Source: Longispora fulva (GTDB lineage: Bacteria > Actinomycetota > Actinomycetes > Mycobacteriales > Micromonosporaceae). Taken from it: a DNA stretch of 64,000 bases. The translations under genes and the position numbers were made by a program. The stretch is from the NCBI RefSeq assembly GCF_015751905.1, contig NZ_JADOUF010000001.1, forward strand, positions 2,480,001 through 2,544,000, in the 5' to 3' direction. The notes under the pieces were generated by a model. That model made no database searches. It was given only the letters and a program-made list of their open reading frames with translations, and was not told the DNA's origin. Below, in pieces: positions 41,105 to 50,574 of this stretch (position 1 is its first letter; each line of letters opens with the position of its first letter).

Positions 41105-41545
41105 CTAGAACTGGAAGACGTCGCCGGTGTACTTCGCCAGGACGCTGCCGTTGGTGTACGTGCGGGAGAAGTCGACGGTGGTGGCGCCCCAGTTACCGGT
41201 GGCGGTGACCGAGACCGGCGCGACGACGTTGGTGGGGAACCAGGTCGGGTGCACGATCAGCTTGGTCAGGTCACCGTTGACGGTGTTGAGTTCCTGGCAC
41301 GCCGCGACCGGGTTGGTGACGGTGCCGCTGCCACTGACGTAGATCTGGCCCTGGACGTTGATGCCCCGGACGCAGGTCAGGTCCGCCTGGGTGGTCGTCC
41401 CGGCGTTGTCGGTCTTCGTCAGGTGCAGGGAGCCCAGCAGGACGGGTGTGCTGGTGGTGGCGGCCTGCGCGGTGCCGGCCCCCAGGGTCGCGGCAACGGC
41501 GCCGGCCATCAGGAGCGTGCCGGCGGTGGCTACGAGTCGACGCAT
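41105..41545 (-). CDS. secreted subtilisin-inhibitor-like (SSI) protein
   Basis: 146 aa from ATG 41545 with GAAGG upstream. A Sec signal (RRLVATAGTLLMAGAVAATL, cleavage near GTAQAA) precedes an SSI-type domain: LTCVRGINVQGQIYV, ACQELNTVNGDLTKL, VVAPVSVTATGNW, DFSRTYTNGSVLAKYTGDVF. The first SSI disulfide pair (Cys in LTC and AAC) is kept. The second pair, which braces the reactive-site loop, is absent: His-Pro stands where Cys-Pro is usual, and NGSVL replaces N-x-C-x-L. It may be an altered inhibitor or a non-inhibitory relative. An AT-rich region upstream likely holds its promoter. Confidence 0.7.
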   Translation of the reverse strand: MRRLVATAGTLLMAGAVAATLGAGTAQAATTSTPVLLGSLHLTKTDNAGTTTQADLTCVRGINVQGQIYVSGSGTVTNPVAACQELNTVNGDLTKLIVHPTWFPTNVVAPVSVTATGNWGATTVDFSRTYTNGSVLAKYTGDVFQF

Positions 41546-41760
41546 TGTGCCTTCTTTCGCGTGTCGTCCCCCTCTGTCTGGCGGACGCCTGGTCCACACA
41601 AGATCAGCTGTAGGTGAATACGAGATAATAAAGGCTGTTATCCGGCGCATTGTCTTAGCAATGTGTATTTAGAGTAGATTTGCGTGGCGCCCTGTGCCGC
41701 AGGTCGAGCTACCTGTTGCGATCGTCCATCCATTGAGGATCATGATCTAGTGATCATTTC
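41546..41760 (-). promoter_or_regulatory. AT-rich upstream region of the SSI-like gene
   Basis: The bases around 41610-41680 are unusually AT-rich for this window (GAATACGAGATAATAAAGG, GTGTATTTAGAGTAG). This marks a promoter for the minus-strand SSI-like gene. I cannot fix -10 and -35 with confidence. Confidence 0.4.
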
Positions 41761-41896
41761 CACAGGCAGACGTGGGAACCCAAGCTTCTGTCGATGTTTG
41801 TCAATGTGTCGCTCGATGGCGGGTGGCCGCAACGGGGTGCGCCGCCGGTCCCGCGCGCTGTTCACGACTTCGTTCGATGTTCGCTCGAGCCGAAGA

Positions 41897-41938
41897 GAGC
41901 GGGTGCCAACAGCCGGACGAGGCTGTGGGCACCCGCTC
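41897..41938 (-). terminator. strong terminator of the second lectin gene
   Basis: GAGCGGGTGCC (41897-41907) pairs with GGCACCCGCTC (41928-41938); inside, ACAGCC (41909-41914) pairs with GGCTGT (41921-41926) across one mismatch. It lies 13 nt past the lectin stop. Confidence 0.85.
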
Positions 41939-41951
41939 GTGTCGTCGCTGC

Positions 41952-42869
41952 CTACTTCCAGCCCTGGTTGGTGCCGCCGTCGCAGGGCCACTGGTCGATC
42001 GCTGTGCCGTTGGCCGTGTTCCAGTTCGGCAGTTCCAGGCACATGCCGCTGTACAGGTTCGCGTAGCTGTACATCTTGGTGGTGGTGTCGAACCGCTCGA
42101 ACCACAACTGGTTGGAGCCGCCGTCACAGGTCCACTGGTCGGCGGGGTAGCCGGCGATGGTGTTGAAGTTGGGCATCTCCAGGCACTTGCCGCTGCTCAG
42201 GTTCACGATCTCGAAGCCGGCCCCGCGGACCCGCTGGGTCCACCTCTGGTTGGAGCCGTTGTCGCAGGTCCACTGGTCGGCGGGGACCCCGTTGGCGGAC
42301 GCGAAGTTGGGCATGTCGATGCACTTGCCGCTGTTGGCGTTGGCGTAGGCCCAGGGACCGCCCGCCCCGGCGTGGTAAGTGAGGTCCCACTTCTTTCCTG
42401 ACGTGGTCTGACCCGGGGTGCAACCCGTGACGCCGGTGCTGAGCATGCCGAAGTAGCAACCGTTCGCGCCGTTGGAGATCGTCGTCGACGTCTCCAGGGA
42501 GGTGAGCATGTTCAGGGTCCCGTTCCCCGGGCTCTCCGAGCCGCAGCCGGTCGTGAACACGTCGGAGTAGGCGTCAACGTGCAGGCACAGGCCCGAGTTT
42601 CCGCCGTTGTCGGCGGCCATGTAGATCTCGATGACAAAGTCAGGCGCGACGAAGTTCCAGCGCTGGCGCTTGTTGTTGGTGTCGCACAACGCGCCGTGGA
42701 CATCCTCGACGGCGCTGGGGACGTTGTACGTGCCCTCCAGACACAGCCCGGTGCCGTCGTTGCGGATCATGAAGTTGTTGGTCCCCGCCGAGGCCGGCGC
42801 GGCGTTGACGACCACCGCCGACAGCACGAGGGCGGCCATCGTCAGGGCGATGGTGATGACGCGTTTCAT
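41952..42869 (-). CDS. secreted ricin-type beta-trefoil lectin
   Basis: 305 aa from ATG 42869. Sec signal RVITIALTMAALVLSAVVVN with cleavage near APASAG. Two trefoil-like halves follow: the N half with GLCLEGTYN, CDTNNKRQRWNF, GLCLHVDAYS; the C half (about 170-305) is a regular CBM13 with three repeats, each GKCIDMPN or GKCLEMPN or GMCLELPN, then DQWTC or DQWPC and NQRW, NQLW, NQGW. It probably binds polysaccharide outside the cell. It is divergent from the SARP regulator at 43030. Confidence 0.88.
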   Translation of the reverse strand: MKRVITIALTMAALVLSAVVVNAAPASAGTNNFMIRNDGTGLCLEGTYNVPSAVEDVHGALCDTNNKRQRWNFVAPDFVIEIYMAADNGGNSGLCLHVDAYSDVFTTGCGSESPGNGTLNMLTSLETSTTISNGANGCYFGMLSTGVTGCTPGQTTSGKKWDLTYHAGAGGPWAYANANSGKCIDMPNFASANGVPADQWTCDNGSNQRWTQRVRGAGFEIVNLSSGKCLEMPNFNTIAGYPADQWTCDGGSNQLWFERFDTTTKMYSYANLYSGMCLELPNWNTANGTAIDQWPCDGGTNQGWK

Positions 42870-43029
42870 ACAGTGGATTCCCATCTGCGGGTCCGAGTGG
42901 ATCAAGTGCTCGCGGCCCGACCGGGACGGACCCGGCCGTCGACCGGGAACAGAATGCCGAATGATCTTGATAGGTTCGCTCTGCGTCCGCTATCGGGATC
43001 CTCTCGGTCGGCACGCGAGGGGGGACGAG

Positions 43030-46000
43030 ATGGGGGTACGGTTCACGGTCCTGGGACCGGTGCGGCTGTCGGCCGCCGACCGGCCATCACCGGCGCTGGC
43101 GCCACGGCACCGCGCGGTGCTGGCCTACCTGCTGTTGCACGCCGGGACCGGTGTCAGAGCCGACCGGCTCGTCGACGCGGTGTGGGGCGCGGCGCCGCCG
43201 GACACGGCCCGCGCCCAGATCCAGACCGCTGTATCGGCGATCCGCCGGGCCCTGCGCGCGATCGGCGCGCCGGCGATACTGACCACCGGGCCGGCGGGTT
43301 ACGCGATCCTCCCCGAGCCCGGCCAACTCGACCTCGAGCTCTTCACCGGCGGCGTCGCCGCCGCTGCGGCCCTCGCGGCCACCGGCGAGCGGGAGAAGGC
43401 CGCACGCGAGCTGCGCACCGCACTGTCACTGTGGCGGGGCGAGGCGTTCGCGGACCTGACCGCGCACTTCGTCACCGACGCCCGGGCCCTGCTGGCGGAC
43501 CGGCGGCTGACCGCGGTCGAACGCCTCGCCGAACTCGACCTCACCCTGGGCCGCCCCGACGACCTCATCGACGAACTCACCGAGCTGTGCGCCCGGCACC
43601 CGCTGCGGGAACGGCCCCTCGAGCTGCTCATGACGGCGCTGTACCGGACCGGCCGGCACGCCGAGGCGCTGACCCGCTACGACGCGGCCCGCCGCCGTTT
43701 CGCCGACGAGCTGGGCCTTGACCTCACCCCGGAACTCACCGAACTGCACGCCCGGATCCTGCGCCACGACGTCGAACCGGCCCCGGCCACACGACTCCAC
43801 CTGCCCCGGTCGCTGCCCTACGCCGTCGGGGACTTCACCGGTCGCCGCGCCGAGACCCAGCGGGTGCTGGACCTCGCGGCGGACCGGGCGGGCACGGTGG
43901 TCATCTCCGCGATCGACGGCATGCCCGGCGTCGGCAAGACCGCGCTGGCCGTCCACGTCGCACACACCCTGGCCGGGCAGTACCCGGACGGGCAGCTCTT
44001 CTGCGACCTGCACGGTTTCACCCCGGGCCGCGCCCCCCTCGGCAGCAACGAGGCCCTGCACCGCCTCCTGCGCGCCCTCGGGGTCCATGAGGAGACAATC
44101 CCCGCCGAGCAGGAGGAACGCTCGGCGCTGTGGCGCTCGTCGGTGGCCGGACGCCGGCTGCTGATCCTGCTCGACAACGCGGCCGACGCGGCCCAGGTCC
44201 GGCCCCTGATCCCCGGCGTCCCCGGCAGCCTGGTCCTGATCACCAGCCGCCGGCGCCTAACCACCCTCGACGGCGCCACGTCCCTGGCCTTGGACGTGTT
44301 GATGCCCGCGGCCGCCCGGACACTGTTCACCGCCGCGGCCGGGCCCGCGGCCCGCGCCGAGCCCGAGGCGGTCGAGGAGGTCCTGCGGCTGTGCGGCTAC
44401 CTGCCGCTGGCCGTGCGGATCGCGGCCGGTCGGGTCGGCCACGGCGCCCGCCCCGTGGCGCGGCTCGCCACCGCCCTCGCCGCCGAACACGACCGGCTGG
44501 CCGAACTCGCCGTCGACGACCGGGACGTCGCTGCCGCGTTCGCGCTGTCTCACGACGCGCTGCGGCCCGCCGAGCGGCGCCTCTTCAGCCTCCTGGGCCT
44601 GCTCCCGGGCACCGATGTCGACCCGCACGCGGCCGCCGCGCTGATCGGCCTGACCCCGGAGGCGACCGAGCGCCTGCTGCGCGGTCTCCGCGACGCGCAC
44701 CTGCTGACCGCCGGGCCGGGTGACCGGTACGGATTCCACGACCTGTTGCGGCTGTATGCGGCCGACCGCGCCGCCGCGCTCCCCGAACCGGACCGCCGGG
44801 CCGCCCTCGACCGGCTGACCGACCATTGTCTCCAGGTGACCGTCGCCGCGGTGGCCGCCGCGGGCCTGGACACCCCCGCCAGCCGGCACCCCGTGCCCGG
44901 GGCCGCCAGGCCGGGCACGCTGACGTTCGCCGGGCCGGCCGAGGCGCTGGCCTGGCTGGACGCCGAACGGGCGAACCTCATCACCCTCGCCGGGCGGGCG
45001 GGGCCTGAGTTCGGCTACCTCCTTGCGACGGCGCTCAGCGGGTACCTGGACGTCCGCGCCCACCATCGAGAGTCCCTCGTCCTGTACGACCAGGTGCGAC
45101 GGATCGTCGCCGACCCCGTCCGGCGGGCCGACCTGCTCCGGTTCCAGGCCTCCGCGCACAACCGGCTCGCCGAGTACGACCAGGCCCTGGACCTGGCCCA
45201 CCGGGCGCTGGAGGCCCACCGCGACGCCGGTGACGCCGCCGGACAGGCCGGCGCCCTCAACCAGATCGGCATGATCCACACCCAGCGCGGCGAACTCCGG
45301 CAGGCGGTCGACAGCCTCCGCGCCGCGATGGAACTTGACGCCGGCGGTCCGACGCTGATCAACCTGGCCATCGGCTACGCCCGGCTGGGCGACTACGAGG
45401 CGGCCGCGCGGCACTACACCGCGGCCCGCGCGGCCGGCCGCCAGGTCTGCGACCGGTACGTCGAGAGCCGGGCCCTCGTCAACCTCGGGACCATCCACCA
45501 GCACCAGGCCCGCCCCGCCGAGGCCACGCTGGCCTTCCGGCAGGCCATCGACCTGGAACGCTCCGGCGCGAATCGGCAGCCCGACGGCAACACGCTGGCA
45601 AATCTCGGCGAGGCCTACCGCCGGACGGCCGAGTACGACCTGGCTGCCGAGACCTTCCACCGCGCGATCGACCTGCACCGCGACAGCGGCAACCGGGTCG
45701 CCGAGGGCTTCGCGCTCAAGTGCCTGGGGCAGGTGTACCACCACGTGGGCCGCGAGCAGTGCGCCATCGACCACCAGCAGCGGGCGCTGGCGATCGCAAG
45801 GGAGGCCGGCGCGCGGATCCTGGAGGGCGCCGCCCTGACCAGCCTGGGCGAGGCCACCCTCGCGCTCGGCAGGCCGGCGTCCGCGGTAGGGCACTATGAG
45901 GCCGCGCTCCGTATCGCGAACGACTCCGGTGACCTCTACACCCAGGGACGCTCGCACGAGGGCCTCGGCCTCGCCCGCCGCGCCCTCGGCGAACGGGACG

Positions 46001-46104
46001 CGGCGGCGGCCCATCTGGGCGCCGCCCTGCGGCTGTACACCCGCCTCGGTCAACCCTTGGCGGACGCGCTCCGGGCTCGCCTGGACGCCCTCGCCGCGCA
46101 CTGA
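43030..46104 (+). CDS. AfsR/SARP-family regulator (BTAD, NB-ARC, TPR)
   Basis: 1024 aa from ATG 43030 with a GAGGGGGGACGAG ribosome-binding region. Residues 1-95: OmpR-like winged helix (RHRAVLAYLLLHAG, DRLVDAVWG). About 100-245: bacterial transcriptional activation domain. About 270-540: NB-ARC ATPase with Walker A GMPGVGKTALAVHVA and LLILLDNAADAAQVRPL. About 690-1020: TPR repeats (ALNQIGMIHTQRGELRQAVD, TLANLGEAYRRTAEYD). AfsR-type proteins switch on secondary-metabolite or secreted-protein genes. The divergent lectin is a likely target. Confidence 0.92.
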   Translation: MGVRFTVLGPVRLSAADRPSPALAPRHRAVLAYLLLHAGTGVRADRLVDAVWGAAPPDTARAQIQTAVSAIRRALRAIGAPAILTTGPAGYAILPEPGQLDLELFTGGVAAAAALAATGEREKAARELRTALSLWRGEAFADLTAHFVTDARALLADRRLTAVERLAELDLTLGRPDDLIDELTELCARHPLRERPLELLMTALYRTGRHAEALTRYDAARRRFADELGLDLTPELTELHARILRHDVEPAPATRLHLPRSLPYAVGDFTGRRAETQRVLDLAADRAGTVVISAIDGMPGVGKTALAVHVAHTLAGQYPDGQLFCDLHGFTPGRAPLGSNEALHRLLRALGVHEETIPAEQEERSALWRSSVAGRRLLILLDNAADAAQVRPLIPGVPGSLVLITSRRRLTTLDGATSLALDVLMPAAARTLFTAAAGPAARAEPEAVEEVLRLCGYLPLAVRIAAGRVGHGARPVARLATALAAEHDRLAELAVDDRDVAAAFALSHDALRPAERRLFSLLGLLPGTDVDPHAAAALIGLTPEATERLLRGLRDAHLLTAGPGDRYGFHDLLRLYAADRAAALPEPDRRAALDRLTDHCLQVTVAAVAAAGLDTPASRHPVPGAARPGTLTFAGPAEALAWLDAERANLITLAGRAGPEFGYLLATALSGYLDVRAHHRESLVLYDQVRRIVADPVRRADLLRFQASAHNRLAEYDQALDLAHRALEAHRDAGDAAGQAGALNQIGMIHTQRGELRQAVDSLRAAMELDAGGPTLINLAIGYARLGDYEAAARHYTAARAAGRQVCDRYVESRALVNLGTIHQHQARPAEATLAFRQAIDLERSGANRQPDGNTLANLGEAYRRTAEYDLAAETFHRAIDLHRDSGNRVAEGFALKCLGQVYHHVGREQCAIDHQQRALAIAREAGARILEGAALTSLGEATLALGRPASAVGHYEAALRIANDSGDLYTQGRSHEGLGLARRALGERDAAAAHLGAALRLYTRLGQPLADALRARLDALAAH

Positions 46105-46326
46105 CCTGCCGCGACGTAGCGCCGCCCACCCCGGACTACCCGGCACCGACCGGTGCTCACATCCGGGCGCCGACCTGGCCGCCCGAATGGTCGGGACGGG
46201 GGTGCCGGTGGGGCGCTCGCCCACGGCCGCTCTCCGGCCGGCCACTCGGTGCTGCCGTACTCGCGGTGGGCCGGAATCGGCTCCGGCCCGCCGCGTCGAG
46301 AACGTTCGCTACGGATTGCAGTTCTC

Positions 46327-46662
46327 CTACGGGGTGTAGGAGGAGCAGATCGGGTACCTGGTGGCCGACGCCGACGCTCCGGTCTCATCGGTGACGACCA
46401 CGGTCACCTTGATGCGGTATCCCGTCGAGCACGACCGGTACCAGTCGTTGCGGTTCGTGAAGGCCGCGTCGAGCTGCCCGGCGATGTACCACTGCACCGT
46501 GGCGGTGTTCGGCGTCGAGTCGGCGTTGCAGCTCCAGTAGTGCGCCGTGGGCTCGCAGACTAGCGACGCGGTGGGCGCGGCGTACGCGGGGGTGGCCAGC
46601 GTCGTCACAGCGGCCGCCGCGATCGCGGTCCCGGCCACTGCCCTCCAGACGGTGCGGTTCAA
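46327..46662 (-). CDS. small secreted cysteine-containing protein
   Basis: 111 aa starting at TTG 46662, set by a perfect AGGAGG 4 nt upstream; an ATG at 46715 would bury the ribosome-binding site. A Sec signal (WRAVAGTAIAAAAVTTL, cleavage near AYAAP) precedes a beta-rich mature domain of about 80 residues with four Cys (LVCEPT, WSCNAD, YRSCSTG, PICSS), like an immunoglobulin-type fold. It is divergent from the second SARP, only ~90 bp away, and may be its target. No family assigned. Confidence 0.65.
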   Translation of the reverse strand: MNRTVWRAVAGTAIAAAAVTTLATPAYAAPTASLVCEPTAHYWSCNADSTPNTATVQWYIAGQLDAAFTNRNDWYRSCSTGYRIKVTVVVTDETGASASATRYPICSSYTP

Positions 46663-46752
46663 CTGTCCTCCTGTAGGTCGAAGAAGTGCAGCACAGAGAT
46701 ACTTCTTGCGGACCATGGTGACGGTGATCACTGGACGCGGATTGGATCGGGA

Positions 46753-49700
46753 ATGGACGCTGCGGATCTCGGGGAACCGGTGCGGGTGCAACTGCTCGGC
46801 CGGTTGCGCGTCTGGCGGGGCGCGACCGAGATCGCCGTCCGCCCCGGCCAACAGCGCGCGATCGTGGCCCTGCTGGCGCTGGCCAACGGGCAGCCTGTAC
46901 GTCGAGACCAGCTCATCGGAGCACTATGGACGAGCGCGACCATCCCGGCCGGGGCGTGGAACGTGGTGCAGACGCACGTCAAGCGCCTGCGATCAGCGCT
47001 CGAGCCGGACCGCACGGCCCGGCAGTCCAGCCGGCTGCTGCCGCGCGCCGGCGACGGCTACGCCCTGCGGGTCGAGGACGGCGCCGTCGACCTGCACCAC
47101 TTCGCCCAGCTCACGGCCCGCGCCCGCGACGCCCAGCGCGAAGGCAACGCCGCGGACGCGTTCGCGCTGCTCCGACAGGCGCAGCTGGGGTGGTGCACGC
47201 CGCTGACCGACGTACCGCTGCTCGCCGACCATCCGGCCGTGGCCGACACCGTACGCCAACGATGGCTGTCGATCGGCTGGTTCGCCGCCGCTGCCCTTGA
47301 TCTCGGCCGGGCCGGGGACGTACTCGCCCTCGTCGACGAGGCCGCGCGGGAGCACCCGCTGGACGAGGACGCCCAGGCCCGGCTCATCCGGGTCTATCGA
47401 GCCCTCGGCCGACGGGACGAGGCGATGGCCTCCTTCCGCGAGGTGCGCGCCCGATTGGTGGACGAGCTCGGTGTGGAGCCCGGCGCGCAGCTGCACGAGG
47501 CCTACCAGGGGCTCCTCGAGCCCACGCCGACCGTTTCCGAAGGCACCGTCGCAGCCTCGCCGCGGATCGCGCAGCTACCGGCCGACATCCCCGACTTCAC
47601 TGGCCGGCGAGACGAGCTCGCAATCCTGGAAGCGCTGCTCGGTGAGCAGGAGCCCGCGCCGGGCACCCCCGACGCAGACCGCGTGCCCACCGTGATCGCA
47701 CTCGTCGGCATGGGAGGAGTCGGCAAGACCACGCTCGCCCTGCGCGCGGCGCACCGAGCGGCCAACCGGTTCCCCGACGGCCAGCTCTACGCCACCCTGC
47801 GCGGCTCGACGACGTCGCCCGCCCGGCCCGACGACCTGCTCGCGACACTGCTCATGTCGCTCGGCGTGGCCGGATCGGCGGTGCCCGACGGACTCGAGGA
47901 GCGCGCGGCGCTGTACCGCAGCCGGCTGGCCGGACGACGCGTGCTGATCGTGCTCGACGACGCCGCCGCCGTGAGCCAGGTGCGTCCACTGCTCCCCGGA
48001 ACGCCGCCCAGCGCGGTGATCGTCACCAGCCGGGACCGGCTCAGCGCGTTGGCCGAGGCGCGGACCGTCGCCGTCGATGTCCTCGGCGACTCCGACGCGC
48101 TGCGCCTGCTCCGGCGCATGGCCGGCGAGCGGTGGGCCGGCGCGGACCCCGACGCCGTGCGCGACATCCTCGACACGTGCGCCGGCGTACCGCTGGCCCT
48201 GAGGGTGGTCGGCGCCCGGCTCGCATCGCGCCCCGACCGTCCGCTCGGCTGGTTGGCGGAGCGGCTTTCCGACTCCCGCCGACGCCTCGATGAGCTGCGC
48301 ACCGGCGACCTGGCCGTACGTAGTTCGTTGATGCTCAGCTACGACGGCACCTCCCCACAGGCCCGCCGAGCGCTGCGCCTGCTCGCCCTGCTCGACGTGA
48401 ACGACGTCGCCGACTGGGTGGTCGCTGCCCTGCTCGACACCACCACCGCCGAAGCTGAGTCCCTCGTCGATGTTCTGGTCGACGCCCACCTCGTCGAGCC
48501 GAACGGCACCGACGCCACCGGCTCGCCCCGGTACCGGCTGCACGACCTGGTCCGGCTCTTCGCGCGCGAGCGGGCGTATGCCACCGACACCCGCGCCATC
48601 CGGGGCGCCGCGATCTCCCGGGCAGTCGGCGCGTGGCTGACCCTCGCCGAGGCGGCCGACGTCAGGCTGTCCTGTCGGTACCTGAGCCGGCGAATCGGCC
48701 CGGCGCACCGGTGGCCGGTCGAACCGCACATCGCCGAGCGGCTCGCCGCCGCACCGGAGGAGTGGTTCGCCGCGGAGCGGGCCAACTTGCTTGCCGCGAT
48801 CGACCACGCGGCGTCGGCCGGCGACGGCGTCCAGGCATGGAACCTCGCCGACGCGGCGCTCGGCTTCTACGAGATGCGTGACCTGCGCGACGACTGGCTG
48901 CGCAGCCACGAGACCGCGTGGAAAGCCTGCTCGGACTCCGACATGTTGGGGCGCGCCGTGCTGGCCCGCAACCTGGCCTACCGGGCGAGCGCCGCGCACG
49001 TCTGCGACCTGCCGAGGCTGCGCAAGTACGCCGAACAGTCCCATGACGCGTTCGCGCGGCTCGGCGACGATGGCGGCCGCGCCGAGGCGCTGGTGCTGCG
49101 GGCGGAGGTGCACCGGGCGTCCGGCGAGCAGCAGCTGGCCGCGCGGCTCTTCCGCGGCGCGCTGGCGCTCGCCGCCGACGCCGGCGACAAGCTCGTCGCG
49201 AGCGTCGCGCACAACGAGATGGCGCTGCTGCTGCGCGAATGCGGCAAGGCGGCCGAGGCGGCCCGGCACTACGAGGAGAGCCTGCGGCTGTGCGCGGCGC
49301 ACGGCAACCGGCGCCCGCGCTACACGGCACTGCGCATGCTGGCGATGACAGCCGCCCAAGCCGGCGATGCCGCTAGCGCGGAGGCGCTGTTCGACGAGGC
49401 GCTCGCGATCGCGCGTGCCATGGGATCGCCGGTAAAACAGGCCGCCGTACTGCGCGAACTAGGCGGGTTCCTTCTGAAATTGGGGCGGCTGGACGGTGCG
49501 GGGAAGGCGCTCGACGCGGCGCTTGAGCTGGCGGTCCCCGCCGGGGTGGAGGTCGAACGAGCTTTCACGATCCGCTGGTCCGGCGTCCTGGACCTACGCC
49601 GGGGACAGTCGGAGAGAGCCCGGGCACAGCTCTACGAGGCGGTGGAGATCTTCGAGCGGGCCGGGCTGGCGTACCCGACGGCCCTGGCGCTGCGCGACCT

Positions 49701-49848
49701 CGGCGTAGCGCTGGTCGCGTGCGGTGACGTCGACGGCGCTCGGGAAAGCTGGTCGCGGGCCCGCCAGATGTACGTGCAGCTCGCAAACGCCGCGGCCATC
49801 ACCGAGATCGATGCCCTCTGCAGTGGACTGGTAGTTCGTCGCGTCTGA
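46753..49848 (+). CDS. AfsR/SARP-family regulator (BTAD, NB-ARC, TPR)
   Basis: 1031 aa from ATG 46753. Winged helix (about 10-95: GQQRAIVALLALANGQPV, DQLIGALW), BTAD (about 105-255), NB-ARC (about 290-560) with Walker A GMGGVGKTTLALRA at about 319 and LIVLDDAAAVSQVRPLLP, and TPR region (about 700-1010). It shares architecture but only moderate sequence with the SARP at 43030, so it is not a recent duplicate. It may control the divergent small secreted protein. Confidence 0.92.
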   Translation: MDAADLGEPVRVQLLGRLRVWRGATEIAVRPGQQRAIVALLALANGQPVRRDQLIGALWTSATIPAGAWNVVQTHVKRLRSALEPDRTARQSSRLLPRAGDGYALRVEDGAVDLHHFAQLTARARDAQREGNAADAFALLRQAQLGWCTPLTDVPLLADHPAVADTVRQRWLSIGWFAAAALDLGRAGDVLALVDEAAREHPLDEDAQARLIRVYRALGRRDEAMASFREVRARLVDELGVEPGAQLHEAYQGLLEPTPTVSEGTVAASPRIAQLPADIPDFTGRRDELAILEALLGEQEPAPGTPDADRVPTVIALVGMGGVGKTTLALRAAHRAANRFPDGQLYATLRGSTTSPARPDDLLATLLMSLGVAGSAVPDGLEERAALYRSRLAGRRVLIVLDDAAAVSQVRPLLPGTPPSAVIVTSRDRLSALAEARTVAVDVLGDSDALRLLRRMAGERWAGADPDAVRDILDTCAGVPLALRVVGARLASRPDRPLGWLAERLSDSRRRLDELRTGDLAVRSSLMLSYDGTSPQARRALRLLALLDVNDVADWVVAALLDTTTAEAESLVDVLVDAHLVEPNGTDATGSPRYRLHDLVRLFARERAYATDTRAIRGAAISRAVGAWLTLAEAADVRLSCRYLSRRIGPAHRWPVEPHIAERLAAAPEEWFAAERANLLAAIDHAASAGDGVQAWNLADAALGFYEMRDLRDDWLRSHETAWKACSDSDMLGRAVLARNLAYRASAAHVCDLPRLRKYAEQSHDAFARLGDDGGRAEALVLRAEVHRASGEQQLAARLFRGALALAADAGDKLVASVAHNEMALLLRECGKAAEAARHYEESLRLCAAHGNRRPRYTALRMLAMTAAQAGDAASAEALFDEALAIARAMGSPVKQAAVLRELGGFLLKLGRLDGAGKALDAALELAVPAGVEVERAFTIRWSGVLDLRRGQSERARAQLYEAVEIFERAGLAYPTALALRDLGVALVACGDVDGARESWSRARQMYVQLANAAAITEIDALCSGLVVRRV

Positions 49849-50164
49849 AGGTGATCAATGGGTAGGGATACTTGGTCCAGGTTGCAGCCGGTCCCGCCGA
49901 GCCACCGCCGTCGTGCGCCCAGCTGCTGGACCCGAACCCGTCAACGCCACGACAAGTGTCCACCGCTCCGTCCGGGGCCCAGGCCTGACGGCTCACGACC
50001 GGCGCGGTGAGCCAAGCACAACACGATCAGCTCGCTGCCGTGGTCCCCCGGCCAGCGGGCCCCCGGGCGGCGCTGGCTTGAGGGGCGAGCGATAGCGGCT
50101 ACGGCGCGGTCGGGCCCCGAGTACTTTCGGGGCCCCCGCTGTACACGTCAGGTTGTGGACGTCG
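49849..50164. other. no recognisable gene
   Basis: About 315 bases after the SARP. A hairpin-prone stretch occurs near 50112-50140 (CGGGCCCCGAGTACTTTCGGGGCCCCCG), which could terminate transcription. Nothing else is supported. Confidence 0.4.
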
Positions 50165-50383
50165 TCAGATCAGGTCGTCGCCCGGGTCTTGCAGCGCGGC
50201 CTCGCGGACGATCCACACCTCCGCGGAACTCAACGTCACGACCAGGTTGGTGATGCGCACGCCGAGAGGCAGGTGGGTGAACATGGACATGTCCACCGAT
50301 GGCTCGCTGTGTTGACTGGCGAGGGCGTCGGCCTCCTGCCGCACCGCCGGGTCTCTCGGAGACGACGACGGCACCCTCGTCAT
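50165..50383 (-). CDS. hypothetical small protein
   Basis: 72 aa from ATG 50383, just downstream of a GGAGGGAGGG purine run; GTG 50395 is possible. Hydrophilic N terminus (TRVPSSSPRDPAVRQEADAL) and a beta-rich C terminus, LPLGVRITNLVVTLSSAEVW. No family recognised. Confidence 0.4.
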   Translation of the reverse strand: MTRVPSSSPRDPAVRQEADALASQHSEPSVDMSMFTHLPLGVRITNLVVTLSSAEVWIVREAALQDPGDDLI

Positions 50384-50574
50384 CCCTCCCTCCACCGGCC
50401 GCTGCCAAGTCTCGTCAGACGTCTGGCGGGCGTGATGGTGAGCGTCAGGCCGGATGCCGTGTGTCGCCCAGGGCGGATGTCCGGGGCGACACGAGTCGGG
50501 CCGGGTTGGCCGGACCTGGCGGTGTCAGTTGGGGCAGGACGCGGTGACGGTGATCACCGACCGGGCCGGGAGCC

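Noticed and set aside
49861..50164. Search for a tRNA or small RNA in the gap after the second SARP
   Set aside because: A GC-rich hairpin is present, but no cloverleaf or conserved RNA motif can be drawn.
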